A stretch of 64,000 bases of DNA, from the NCBI GenBank assembly GCA_947000775.1, contig CAMQGK010000552.1, positions 2,836,501 to 2,900,500 on the forward strand. Direction: 5' to 3'. Source of the DNA: Pterois miles (lineage: Eukaryota; Chordata; Actinopteri; Perciformes; Scorpaenidae). The notes below the pieces were generated by a model. That model worked only from the letters and a program-made list of their open reading frames with translations, did no database searches and was not told the DNA's origin. Below are positions 13,554-27,300 of the stretch, piece by piece. The translations under genes were made by a program, and so were the position numbers. Each line of letters starts with the position of its first letter. Position 1 is the stretch's first letter.

Positions 13554-16500
13554 GACAGACCGTGAGTTTATCTGCCTCAAACGACTCCTACATAAACAAT
13601 AGCTGTGCTTCCATCTCTCCGTCTCTCTCTGCTGGACTAGAATCAATGCCGTCTACAGGTGAGGTTTGAAGCTGACATCAATGCTGGTGCGTCTCTATAA
13701 CAGCCATCCTTTGGTGCAGTCCTGTCTTGGCATCTGTTCGCCTTGAGCCAAACAGGCCCTGTATTCACCTGGGAACGGGCATTAATTCACCTACAACAGC
13801 GGCTGTTGTTCTCAGAGTATTTGCAAACACTTAATTATGTCGTGCTTGAACGTACTGTAGCTCGTTTCCAGTTTATAGTTTGCTCATTTAATTGAAAAGA
13901 GTCACCGTGAGGGGTTCCATCTCCAGCAATAGGATCTTGTTCAACTAATTGCTCATCAGTGTATCATCACAAATCATGGAGCGGTTGGTACTCTGCCTGT
14001 GGAAGCTCATGCAGCCCTGCTGACCTCAGATAAAATTTTACCATCAGTCTCTTTATTTCTTTACAACCCTTCCCATTGTCTTTACAAAGACCAAACTACA
14101 AGGGAGGCCAAAATAACCAACTACAGGTCACCAGTAGCTGTGTTTCCATTCACATGTTTTTATTAACATTTTGAAGTATCGCATTCGAAATGGATTATAG
14201 AAACATAGTGATGTAGCAAACATTTGACTCACATGACAGATCAGCTGTTTCACTGTCAGCATTTTCTTGGATATTCCCATAACGTGCCAATGCTTGTCTT
14301 CATCTACGGACAGTATGAAACATGGCGAATACTAGCTGACTAAAAGTTGCCCAATTAAAGCTAATTCTAAACCTCTCTCCATTATTCTCTCATCGATGGC
14401 TCGATGTCCAAGCTAACTTGTTTTGAAACCTCTAGTCCTCCTAGTCTATAGTGCAAACTCCTAACCAAACCGCTCCAAACCAGGTGATGGAAACTGGCCC
14501 AATTCCCACTTCTTATGTTGCAGCATTGCAAAAGTTAGTTTTAAAACTTGCTTGACAACTGAATGGAAACACAGCTTCTGACTCATGAAAATGTCTCTTG
14601 AATCCCCCTGCAAATCATTTTGGCAGCCATAACTTTGAAAAGCCACAAATAGAGTTACATCCATCAGAAAAAACAGCAGAGTGAGTGACAGAATCCCCAG
14701 GATGTTCCAGCTATGTGAGTGGCTGCTGGTGGGGGAGAGGTGAGCTTTATGTTCCCAACTATGTCTGGCTCTTCTTCTCTACACGCACTGCAGAGGCTGA
14801 TGAGAATAAAAATCATTACCCCCCCAAACCAACTCTTGTTTGTCATGGCACACAGTTCATGTGGGCCTCGATCCTACGGCTGGCAGGGCGATAAGAATGC
14901 TGGGAAAATGAGCAGGTGGCGCTGCTGGTCGAGGGGGAGGGGCCCTGAAGAGAGGAATGATAATACTAGAGATAATATGGTGAACAACTAGCTTCAGTGA
15001 AACTGACTTTGGCAGCCAGCAAAGTTGAAGACTGAAGCTACCACAGTCTGTTATTGAATAGCTGTACACCTGTTGGTTACCTGACATTTTCCCTGCTGAC
15101 TTTTAGGATCCAGCTCTACTGGTGCACCCACACTGTGAATCAACATGGTCAGCAAATCATCGGGAGTCCATTCTTTCTCTTTCGAGCTGAGTAGCCAGGG
15201 CAACACAAAACTGAGCCTCTTATCCCCCAACAAATGTGATTTAATTTAATACATGAGCAGTTTCAAAAGTTTCAATGCCAAATGAAAGATATCCATTGAA
15301 AGCTTTCTGGTAATACTTGTAGATGATACTCGGACAATGGCTGTTGTACATCCTACATGAGGTCGGTTGAGGTAAAACAGTCAATTCTTTGTGTAATGTT
15401 TTTTTTGAGCTGCACAGCAATGGTTAGCGCAGCAAGAGGGTTGCAGGTTCGAATCCGGCTTGGGGCCCTTCTGTGTTAGCATATTCTCCCCGTGTTAGCG
15501 TGGGTTTTCTCCGGGTTGTCCGGTTTCCTCCCAATGATGTGCGGGTTAATTGATGACTCTAGATTACCCATAGCTGTGAATGTGAGCGTGAACGGTTGTC
15601 TGTCTCTATGTGTCAGGCAATTACAGGTAATGAATGTAATGGTTCAAACATTCTCATTAGATCAGATCAGATTAGACTGACACTGGAAAAGATGCAAAAT
15701 CATTAATTCTATTTGTCTACATCAAACTGGTCACTTCAGTCTCTTAAATGTGATCCAAATTAATCATAAACCAATGTGGACCCATCACAAAAAGCAGAAG
15801 CAAAACATTCAGTGATACACTGATGCCTGTTTCTCTAAAAGACAGTAAGGTAGCAGTTTGATATTACTTATGATTTGCACTGTGAATGTATGCTATGTAT
15901 CTATGTATGTGACACTATATGTACATCATTGCATGCATGCTCATCAACATCTCGTGTCACTGGCACCTGTTTGTTGGTTGCATGTATCTCTAATCCGACA
16001 TATCAGCTCTTGGAGAATGCCTGTGGGTTTATCTTCGACTGAGTGCACGGAAACTTTAGACTGTTATTATGTCCCTAAACAGACATGGAGATGCCACAGG
16101 CCTTCTGTGAGCTCAGGAAATATCACCTTGTGTCTGCAGAAAAATATTTTTCCAACTTCAAGAATTTTGTTTTGTAAAAACAAGTTTTTGTCTGTCTCTA
16201 AATCTCACTTTAGAAACACGTACATGTACTATTCATTCAATATGTTGAGCATAGGCTTGCCACTGTAGTCCATGTTACCGCTGTTGCACAGTGTTCGGAC
16301 ATACACCGATTACATTACTTGCCCACCTCTCCCACCTTTATTTTCCTTGACATAAAACTCATTAAGTTAATTTTTGCATATCAGCAGCAATGTTCATCAA
16401 ACACATATGCGAATGCTTGACTCCACAATTATAAACTGAAAGTGAGTGTTTGCTCGGCACAGAGCAGCAGGAGTCTGATTTTTCACACACCGGGCACGAG

Positions 16501-17945
16501 AGAGTTGAAAAACAAGACAAGAGTCTGAGTGTGTTAGTGCGTGAACTCACTGGACAGAGAGCTGAAACCGCTTTGTAAGAGCGAATGAATACTGTATTGT
16601 GTGTGTGTGTCAGATAGAATGCTGTGAGCGTGTGCCCACATCTGATCGATATTGCCACGGCACTGAGATTGATCGGTTCCCACGGTGACTGTATTAACAG
16701 ACTCAGGAGGCTGACCTTTGACCCTGAGAACACTGCTTTCGATTGGCCATGCTCGCTCTCCCCCCCCCCCATCTTTACATCTTCTCATCCGTCTACACAT
16801 CCTGACATTTTTCCTCTTGTCCCAGGCTTGTGGTAGAAAGGGAATAGGTGGACCTGTTTCTCTCCTCGCCCCACTATCAGTCCTTTCATCTTGTACAGCA
16901 TCCTGTTGTCCAGAGCTTTGTCGACACTAGAGGAAACAATAAGGTCTTCCCACTCTGCCTGGGCCTCGGTGATATTAGGCCACTACAGATGCGCGAAACG
17001 CAGTAGAATCAATGTGTGTGCAAATAGAAAAATAAATAACAAAGACGCAGAAGATACAACAGCTGTTACAACTACAAATAATGGATCATGGGCATGTAAG
17101 GTTAAGTTGTTAGCTTAAGCACACATACACACACATCTGTGAGAATCCACAAGAAGCGGTGCTACATTCATGAGGAAAAACAAAGTATCTCTGTGGGTCT
17201 GTGTGTTGCGGCGGGAAGAACATCTTGTTTTCTCAAGGTCGCTGACGATGGCAACAAACCCTCTTGTCAGTCTGATATTAGCGCAGGGATCTGAGGGTGA
17301 ATCAAACTTTCCTATTCCGTTTTTACTTGATGCATAAGCATATGAAAGATAGAAAAATCAATAAGGCAAGAGAACGGACCGGTGAGAGGCTAGACACGAA
17401 TTTCAATTGACGTCTTTTCATGCATGCAATGTTTATTGTTGTCTGCCACGGTGGGTCTGTTGACTACAAAATGACTGCCAGCTTTTTACCATAATCGTAC
17501 GTGAAATGTGCCAGAAGGAGCATCTCAATCCGGTTGGTACAGTGTCGAAGAAAAGTGAGTTGAGGCAAAACATGAAAGAGATCTACTGACAAAAAAAAAT
17601 AGGTTATGAGAAAGGAATGTATATACTGTTGTCTCATTTATGGAGAAAGTTAATCCATGAGTGCATGGCTTAGAGGAAAGGAGTTTTTTTTTTTTTCTTT
17701 TCGAGAGCTATTGTTTTCAGGATACCTCAGAAGTGGACTACACCCCCCCCCCTGCTGCATACACACACTCATCCTCACACATACACACTCTCAATCTCAG
17801 GGCTTAGAGCTAAGAAGCTATCAACTAATTATCAAAAACACAGAGAGGCCCTAATCAATTATTCACATGAACATTAGACCGCTAATACACATGCAGCCCA
17901 GGGAATGGCATCTCCCAAAAGTAACCCTTCCTCTTCGTTCACTCC

Positions 17946-17995
<50 letters not shown>

Positions 17996-20900
17996 CAGAT
18001 GCGATCACATCTATACCTCCATACTTACGCACACTTCCACGTGCAGCCTCCTGCTCCCTTCCCGCCACTCCACTCTCCTCTTTGCAGACGGAGACATTGC
18101 ACGCCATCCAATATGTAAAATGAGTTGTGCGAGTAGATTGTCTATGAGGTTCCTGGCTGGGAGGTGCTGATCACAGAACTCCTATTGATCCATCAACACC
18201 CCCCCCCCTCCCAACTACAGACTCCCCAAACACACACAAACACACACCCAGAGCTTAATCTACCAGGCAATTCCTGCACGGGCATTAAGCCCCACAGCCA
18301 TTGAATTTTCATGCCGTGCAATCATTATTTGAGTTAATGCTGCAATTTATGACTTGGTGTTTGTGTGCTGAGTGTGAAAGGTAGGCAGAGGGGATGCAAT
18401 ATAAGGAGGGCGAGGAGGTGAGTGTGCGTGTATGCAGATTTCCATGTGTGTGAGTTCCTTAAAAGTGCATTCACTTTATTATATGGTTATTATGACTGTC
18501 AGATGGGAGGGAGAGAGGATTTATGTGCATGCACGTGTGTGCACGTGTGTGTGTTTGTACAATTGGGTGTGTTTGTGTCTGTCATTGACAGACAGTGGGA
18601 AATGACCCCATAATTCCTGTCTGGCTGTCTGTCCATTTAAGAGGAAGTGAAGACAAGAAAGAGAGGAGACAAAGAGGACAGGCTAAAGGCTTCCCCCTTC
18701 TGTATTATTTAGAGCAGTCGAGACAGTCCTCCTTAACTCTCACACACACACTTACACACATACTGTATATGCAACATACCTTAACGCAGCTTAGATGACC
18801 AAAAGCTGTTTTAAAATGCACAGACTGACGCAGTGATGCTTTCTGTCTGAGAGGGCGGGAGACACAGATTCCCATTAGCGTTTGACGCGCCGGGATGGGT
18901 GACTTTTTTTTTTTTTTTTTTTTGAAGGGGGGTTGTGAGGGGGGTTAGGTGGTTTTTAGAGCAGACAGCTGTGAATCCAAATGTGGCACAGCTCCAGAGA
19001 TCACTGGGATCACAGCCCTTGATGCACAAATTAAATATCTGAATTGGCTAATTGAGCACTTCCGGAGAGCTCCTGTGATATGTAAACAGTCGAAGTACAA
19101 GGAAGACGAGGCATCAAAAAAAAAAAAAAAAAAAAAAAAAACACAACGCCGCAGAACAGATGGAGACCCGCTTCTCCCTGAAGTGCATCTCCAGGACTGA
19201 CATGAATGCATCTGTATTAGGGAAGAAAAAAACATCTCTCTATAGTACTGCTGCTACGGCAGTGCGAGGTCTAGTGGTGCCGCTGCTGATGGGAAGTGCA
19301 GTGCAACATGTGGCGTTTAAAGTATTGGCCTAAGGGAAGGTGAGACTGCGGCGTGCCACCTGACAACTTGTCTTTTGTTGAGCATTTCTGGTTCATTTCT
19401 AGAAGTTTAACGGCGTTGTCGACACCTTTCTCAGCAAGTACCCTTTCAGCATATTTGGTTTATTGCTCGCCGTTGTGTCAGCTTGCTTGAAAAGCCTCTT
19501 TTGATCCCCCTCTAAGCAGGCGCAATCCTGAAAGAACGCGGAGCCATAATGCCTATTATTAGTACCATACCTTTATTTCACATGTATGGAATCATTTATC
19601 CGTGGCTCGTGCCAGGTTTGCCATTATGGTGCTTTGGGAGAAATGGAGAAAGAGACTGATAGATTGAGAGGTGAAGAAGAGGGAATGGTGTGAGGAGTAA
19701 TGAAAAAGTCCTGGTGTTGTATAAAAAAGAAATAAGGAGAGCAAGAGCAAAATTAAAACCAGCGAAGAACTGAATGCCCAAAGTTGGGATCAGGAACAGG
19801 TGTCTTTGTCCTACTTAGCCAGAGGGGGCTGAAGCCATTTTCTCGACTGGGTCGTTTGTGTGGCGTGCGGCCCCAATGAAATTTCTCACTCGTCGTCACA
19901 ACACAACCACAATGTCTAGTGTTACTCCTATGAACTGCCTGCATCAGTCATCACCGTGCAAATTCAATCACCCGCCTTCCCAGTTGAATATAAATACCCC
20001 TCCACTCTTTAAGTGTAAAACTAGAAGGCAAGCTGTCGACTCCGCTGCACCACTGTCTTGTCTATTGTCCTGGATCCCCCCCCCCCCCCCCAACAAGCTT
20101 CCCCACTCCCTGTCCAGAATAACCAAGCTGTAAATAAGCATCAGAAATAGACATTGGGGGACAACTGTTGACAGCCCAGTGACGAAAGCGGCAGACACAG
20201 GCACAACCTCTAGGCAGGCCGGATTACATGCAGATAATTGAGGCCACGCAACATCGGAACATGGGCAGCCCTTTGTGGTTTTACTCACTTGAAAAGCCAG
20301 TTGAAGCGTTTTGTTTCAGAGTACAGGAGCAAAATCTTTGCCTGAAGAAGCTCGCTGTTAAGATACACAATATTTAGCCTACAGTATATTGTGAATGTCT
20401 CATCATTTCTTCACACAGCAGAATATAATTTTTACTATACATTTATTATATTAATTGTTTAATGGAGTCATTGTTAAAATGGGAAATACATTTTTTTTTC
20501 TGTTCCTCACTAAACGATGCTAAACTTCCTCTAAACATGTTTATTTAATTGGAATTAGAGGAGCTGGCTAACAGTTTGAATAATACAATTGATTATGTCC
20601 TAAAATGAGTTTTCTGAGTTAGCTATGATGGTCTATATTTATTTATTTGTTCCTCAAGAATCTCACTCAAAACTCGTGTTCCTTTTGCACTCAAGTTCTT
20701 CAAATTTGAAATTACTTTTTATTTGTCAAGTATTTATTTCACACACGGAGTATACAAAAATAGGCATTACCATGTGGTTATTTCATATAGGCTATGTATT
20801 TATTGAATTACCAGAAAATATACTATATCATGACATATATCATTATTGAGATATGAAAATGGCATCTATTGTGATGGAAGATTTTGGCCATATCGCCCAG

Positions 20901-23900
20901 CCCTAATTCTAGTAAAAACTACTAATACTAATTTTCCATTACGTGAATATATGAATATGTCACCAACCAACTATTGGGTTTCTTATTTCAAAATAAAACC
21001 CATCAATGGGATGCCCCTTTTCGCCGCTAATTCTGTTTTAATGGTTTCCAAATTATGCCATTTCCAAAGACCAAACGCAGGCGTAACAGAGGAAGATAAA
21101 TTAGCTGACAGGTTTGCATAGTTTAGTGTGGTGAGTTTAGTTAGAGGTTGGGGGCCGGCATGACGCTGCGGCAGCCACACCTCGGCCCCTCTGACCTCTG
21201 GGAAACCCTATAGCCGGGAGCTATTTAGAAGCCAAATGCCGCCACTTCTGTCTGTATATTTACCACTTGTCTGACAACGTATCGGCACCCTTGGCCGCCA
21301 AGTCTGCCCACAGATAACAATACTTTTTATGAGGATCATTTCGAATTTGTCCTTTGCTGCTGCAAACCCTTTTTTTTTGGCTTGCGGAGTCTCAGATGGG
21401 AGGCACTTTGGAACGGTTCCTGCATAAACTGTAGATTTAACACGGCTCATAACTATAAGCACAGCGGAGGGGAGGAGAGGGGAGGGAGAAAGTTGCTTTG
21501 TACTTTGGTGGAGTGTGTAAAGTGTTTGCACGCTGTTGAGTTGATTTGTTAGCAGCCCGGCCAGCTAAATCAAGTCCCCATACCCACTTTGTTTACTTAT
21601 TTTCTTTGTCTCTCATTCCCACTTCCTCTCTCTCTCTCTCTCTCCCTCCCTGCTGATTTGACTGACTGTTGTCAACTTGTGAAAGAACAACCCTGATAGT
21701 TCGGGGCCACCGAGGCTAACAGCACAGTCACCTGCGTCACCATCTTAACAAGCGGCATGACCTGTCAATAAAAAAGGCTTTTACCCTGATCGTCCTCAAA
21801 CAAGACTTAAACACAACCTGCTCTTTCTCCCGCCGAATGCCCAAAGTGCTCGCAAATGCGAATCAGGCCGCGTTAACTTGCTTGAAAATGAAAAACTACA
21901 GAAGGCAATTTTTTTTTTCTTTTCATTGCTACTTCATCAGCAGCGTTTTCAAGAGGAGGGTGAGATGGAGAAAGCCAGAGATAGATGGAAGTTTAAAAAA
22001 AAAAAGCAAACACATCTATAGGTTTAGGATGGTGCAGACACTTGATCCATCTGTCTTGTTAGCATCCAAGTGGACTCCCCCACCCGCTCTCACATACTGA
22101 GTGAGAATTTGAACAAATTCCTTGAGTGAGGACGAAGAAGTACGAGGGAGAGGAAACGTTGAGGACAGTTGAGTCCATCATTTCCCGGAGCTCTGTAAAC
22201 TCGTACCTCATGACAGCCTTTCATCCCTCATCAAAGCAACAAGTAGATGAGCAGACTCTGTGCACGCTAAAACCTCCCGTTGTCTCCTTATAGCTGCCGC
22301 TCCTCTGGGACGGGCGACTTTAAATCTTCTCTTTTAACAAGTTTCCTGTTCTTCCGTCCGGCCTCCTGCGATCCCCTGGGGTTGGACCTACGGGACCATT
22401 ACAGTATTTGGAAAGGCTGCGTCTTAAAGCTCAGTCTACAACCATCAGGGGATGTGAGGAGGACATTGGGAAATTTGATTTTTTGTCAAACAGGCAAATG
22501 ATGGCAGATACGATGGGAAAATGCAGTCTTTGACTATGCCAGGAAATAAATAGTGATGTAGCGAAATAAATATTACACCATAAGAGCTTCACACTAGATG
22601 CATTCCTGCAATTGCTATCTTGTCATGTTGCACACAGTGGAATAAGGACTTTTTCAAATACCAGTGTCCTTTTGAGACACATGCAATTATGCATTATATG
22701 TATGATCTCTGGGACAGGAGGAACACTTTCAGGAGATCCGACCTGTAACCCCTCCAGGTGAAGAACAGCCTCCGTTACATCTAAGTCTTTTTGACTGGCT
22801 GTGTCTTTAAAACAGATCGACTTTTTCCATTTCGCATTGGTAGCGTTGAAAAAAGACAAATCAAGGGGGGCGTTTTACAGTATTTATGAAAAAGAAAGAG
22901 TGATGCCTCTTGCGCGGTGGTCAATAATTTATGAATGAAAAGAGGCCTTTGTGAAACCCACCGCCCTCTCCCTCCCCCTGCACCCTCCTCCTCCCCAAAC
23001 TCCTGCTCCGTCCCAGTGCTACTGATCAAACAGATATTGTTACCACTAAAATAGCAACTTAAAAAAACACACACAGGCGGCCGTAAGAGCTGCCTGCAGC
23101 CTGGGAGGAAGACTGACAGCAGGGAGGGGGTAAGGGAGGAAAGAAAGAAAGAGAGAAAAGCTAACTAGAGTGAAAATTTAGACAAGTCTCCTGACTACAA
23201 CAGAAAAATAGTACAGGAGCGACGGGAGTGTGTGTTAGTGGGGGACAATACTGTATGTGTGTTTGTGTGTGTTGGGGTGGTGGTGGTGGTGGGGGGAGGG
23301 GGGCGTGTCATCTATCACTGGACAAATGCTGGGCTGTGGGGGGTGTTGGTGGAAGCGGGGGTGAGGGGGGAGTTTGTCGGCCAGAATGGTGCTGCTCCTC
23401 AAATGAAATAATATATCTTTGAAAGCCTACGCCCCGCGCCAGGGCCCGGGCCCATATATCAAGCCCAAGAGCGTCTGGTGGATCCGCTCCAGGCCCATTA
23501 ACCTTCCACCTGTTCCCCCCTTACACCCCCCAGCCTACCGGTCCTCTTTTCACCCCACCACACCCTCCCCTGTTGTCCTTCACCATGTCCCCTCTCCTCC
23601 TCCTCCTCCTCCTCCTCTTGCCCTTGGTCGTCGACTCTAGCAGCCCCTTGTTCATCTTCCCATTTAACCCCCACCACCACCTTCCTCTCTTCCTCATCTC
23701 TCTCTTTCTGTCCTTCTCTGTCTGTCCTTCATTATCTCCTTCTCATATTCTCCTTCTCTTTCTAACCCCTTCATGGTCAATTCTTTTTTTTTCCAAACAT
23801 CCTCTTTGCGATCTCTGTCTCTAACTCCATCTCCGACTCTGTCCTCTCTTCCTCTCATGGTCACTTTCTCACTGTAAATCATTCACTCTGTTACTTTTTC

Positions 23901-24064
23901 TCTCTCTCTACCACTCAGTTTGAATCTCATGTCACAGTCTTCTCTCTCTTTACTCCTTCTGTAACTCATTTAAACTCCCCGTCTCCTTTCCTACATCCCT
24001 CTCTCTTTCCCCGTCCTTCTCTACACCTCCTTTCTTTCCAACTAAGGTAAAGCAAGCATGCTAT

Positions 24065-24100
<36 letters not shown>

Positions 24101-24307
24101 GGGGGGGGCAGCACAGCCTGCCGAATAATTCAAATGCAATGGACCAGGGACACAGTTACAAATCTCTGCCAACTGCGTGCGGCCGCCAGCCCCATCACGC
24201 TTGCAGTTTGTCAGGATTGGGGTGTCAGGGGGGAGGTTGTTGCGATGTGGGGGGGGGATCATTGACCTCTATGACAAGACAGACATTGCAGCCTGAGGCT
24301 CTGAATC

Positions 24308-24353
<46 letters not shown>

Positions 24354-27300
24354 TGTCTGTGTGTGTGTGGAAGGTGGTGTAGATATACCACTTCCCAGGG
24401 TTCACAGATCACGCCTAAAACGGCTTATTAATTTCCACTCAGTTATGGGGTGTGAAGAAAAAAAGAAAAGGTGCAATCAGCGGTCAAAGCATGGCAGGAG
24501 CAATACACCCTCCTTCCTCTTCAACCCACACACACACACACACACACATACTTGCTTGCACCTTGAAAATTAAACTGCTCCTGGATAGGTCATGGAAAAA
24601 AAGGTGTGTGAGTGTGTGGATGACTGTGTATGTGTGTGTATGAGTAGCATAACTAAGACTGTAGACAACGACTCTCCAGTCTGAACTGGGCGGGTGGGTG
24701 GTGTAACTATAATTTCACCAAAGTAAATTCATGTAATATTTATTGATGTAGATAGAGGGGTGGTGAGGAGGGGGTGGAATTATGCAGCGGGGCAGAGTTG
24801 GGCGCATCAGAGGACCTTACATTATTACATTATTCACTCAGGTAAATCTATAAGTGGAGAATATTCAGGTGTGAGATGTGAACCACCCAGAGGATCTGTC
24901 ATACCGCGTGATTGACTGACATGCAGCCGCTTCAAGGAGTCGAATAAACTGCCGGAGAAGAGTCAGCATTGTAAATAATTCTGCTGCTTAAAAAGCTTGC
25001 TGATTTCTGTGAATTTTGTGAGTTTTTAAGACCTTTTTGAAATTTGAGTTGGATGACAATTAATGTCCAGGACTGAAAATACCTGACTGCCAGGGATGGT
25101 GCACAGACAAGACATTCAAAACCCTGGATTTGTTTTGTGTATTAGTTTGTGGTTCATAAAATTAATTTTGCTGTGATGAAAAGTAGATATTTTTTTTCCA
25201 TTTAAAAAAATATCAGAAATGACTTTTCTATGGATTTCGCTCCATACTTTATTCAAATAAGAGATCAAGTGTAGTTTTACTAAATGTTTTGACAGTTGCA
25301 ACTTACACTTGAATATATTTCTTTATTTATTTTTAAACTGACGTTCAGCCAGTGCCAACACACTGTAGTCCAAATTATTACTAATATGATTTTTCATTTA
25401 TGCCTTTCTTTGATAGGAAATAGTTGACAGCTGAAGATCAAATGTGAAGTGAGAGAGGTGGGGATGACGTGCATCAAAGGTCTGATGCAAACCATATTGC
25501 ACGATCAGCATCTTAAACGTCTAGGCCACCAGATTAAGGACGGCGTGAGCGCAAATTGAGAGTAGGATTTATCTGTGGGAACGTGCATGTGCAGTATGGG
25601 GCGGCAGTAGCTCAGTCTGTAGGGAGTTGGCTTGGGAACCGGAGGGTCACCGGTTCAAGTCCCGACATGGACCAAAAAACTGAGTGTGAACTGATAGCTG
25701 GAGAGGTGCCAGTTTACCTCTTGGGCACTGCCGAGGTGCCCCTGAGCAAGGCACCAAACCCCCAACTGCTCGGGGCGCTTGTCTGGAGCAGCCCCCTCAC
25801 TCTGACATCTCTCCATTACTGCATGTGTGTGTGTGTTTGTGTGCATGTACCATGTATAAGTTAAACAGAGTGTAAATTAAATTGAATTTCCCCACTGTGG
25901 GACTAATAAAGGTAGATCTTCTTCTTCTTCTATTTTCTATTGCAATCTAATATTTAGCATTTGATCTGATTTAAACACCAGTGAAATAATAGCTGCCTTG
26001 TTCCATGTTTTACTTGCATTACCTCAGCTCTTCACTGCCCCTTTGCCCTTCCTGTTTACTTTCTTCAGCTCTCATCTCTCTTTCCCTTTGCTTTTCTCTC
26101 CTCTCCTCTCCTCGCCTCTCTTCCATCACATCACCTTTTATATTTTCACCCTGCCTTACCTCTTCCTCTTTGTTATTCCCTCTCCTTTCCTTCCCTCTCC
26201 ACATTCCTCCTCTACTCGTCCCCCTCTCTCATCTCCCCTCTTTGTTTCACCTCTGTTCTCCTCGCCTGTCCTTTCCTCTCCCCGGCCATCTGTTTATCCA
26301 ATATGGCCGTCCCATCTCAGCTGGGAGCTTTCCCAGGGAACAAGACTTCTAATACAGTTCCTCCTCAACTTAATGGCCCTCAGCTCTGCTTTTGCCATTC
26401 CCGCTACATACAGCGAGACAAAACAGAAAAAAATGAAAGAGACAGAGAAGCACAAAAACCTGTCTGGATCCCCCCAAAAAACGCTCCCAGGATGACTAAA
26501 ATAAACAGCGAAGCCACATTTCAAAACGTCACGGCTCTTTTCCTCCCTGCTCCACTTTTATCAGGTGGACGGACTAAATATATGTATAGCGTTACACAGC
26601 GTTTGACTCGAGACGGGTTCTCAACAATGTGTCGTCTCTTGTTACTGTGAAATAAACATTCGGTAACAAGACGGAGGGCGACTCTTTGTCTCCACAGCTG
26701 CTCATTGAAATGATACCGTGCGGGTTTGTTGCGGGTCAGTTGTTTTTTAGGCTGCAGTTTGAGTTTTATGCAACTGCTCTAGTGTCTAATCTTGCAAACA
26801 CTGCTCTTGTTTTGAGCTGTAATTATTCCCAGACTTGTTTAACATTTTTTATTGCATCTGTGATGTACCTGCAATTTGCTTTCTTTAACGCTTTATCAGT
26901 TAGTTTATATCTCCCAGCTCAGAAGTGTTGCCAGGCTTCATTTGTTGACAGTAGGTGACACAAACCGTTAACTGGTATTTGGCAGTCCTCCTAAAACCTT
27001 TTACCAACGCTTGATTCTGTGAAAAAGTGAGCATGTCTGGATCATCTTTGTTATATAATCAGAGCATCACCAGCTTTAGTGTCAGTCCCTCAGAATGGAG
27101 GAGCAAAGGTTTCTATCTAAGCAGCGCGCCATTTTGCACTGATTGCAGTTCTTTTGGGGGAAAGGTCAAAGCTGTAAATGTGAGAAACAAAAACTGACTA
27201 GGTAGCATATCTGAAGGTGTGTTTTCTCTTTACCGTACGGCAGCTTTAATACATTGGATAACTTAAAAGTATTTTCTGACATGCTTATTTCCGTTGACAA

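Noticed and set aside
15410..15480. Possible second tRNA gene
   Set aside because: B box GGTTCGAATCC is embedded in a known-looking SINE body.
25598..25670. Possible tRNA gene
   Set aside because: A and B boxes are present, but the sequence continues into a shared SINE body and simple-repeat tail, and a second copy exists at 53017.
25998..26495. 165- and 115-residue ORFs
   Set aside because: Same reason: C/T-rich tract read in two overlapping frames.
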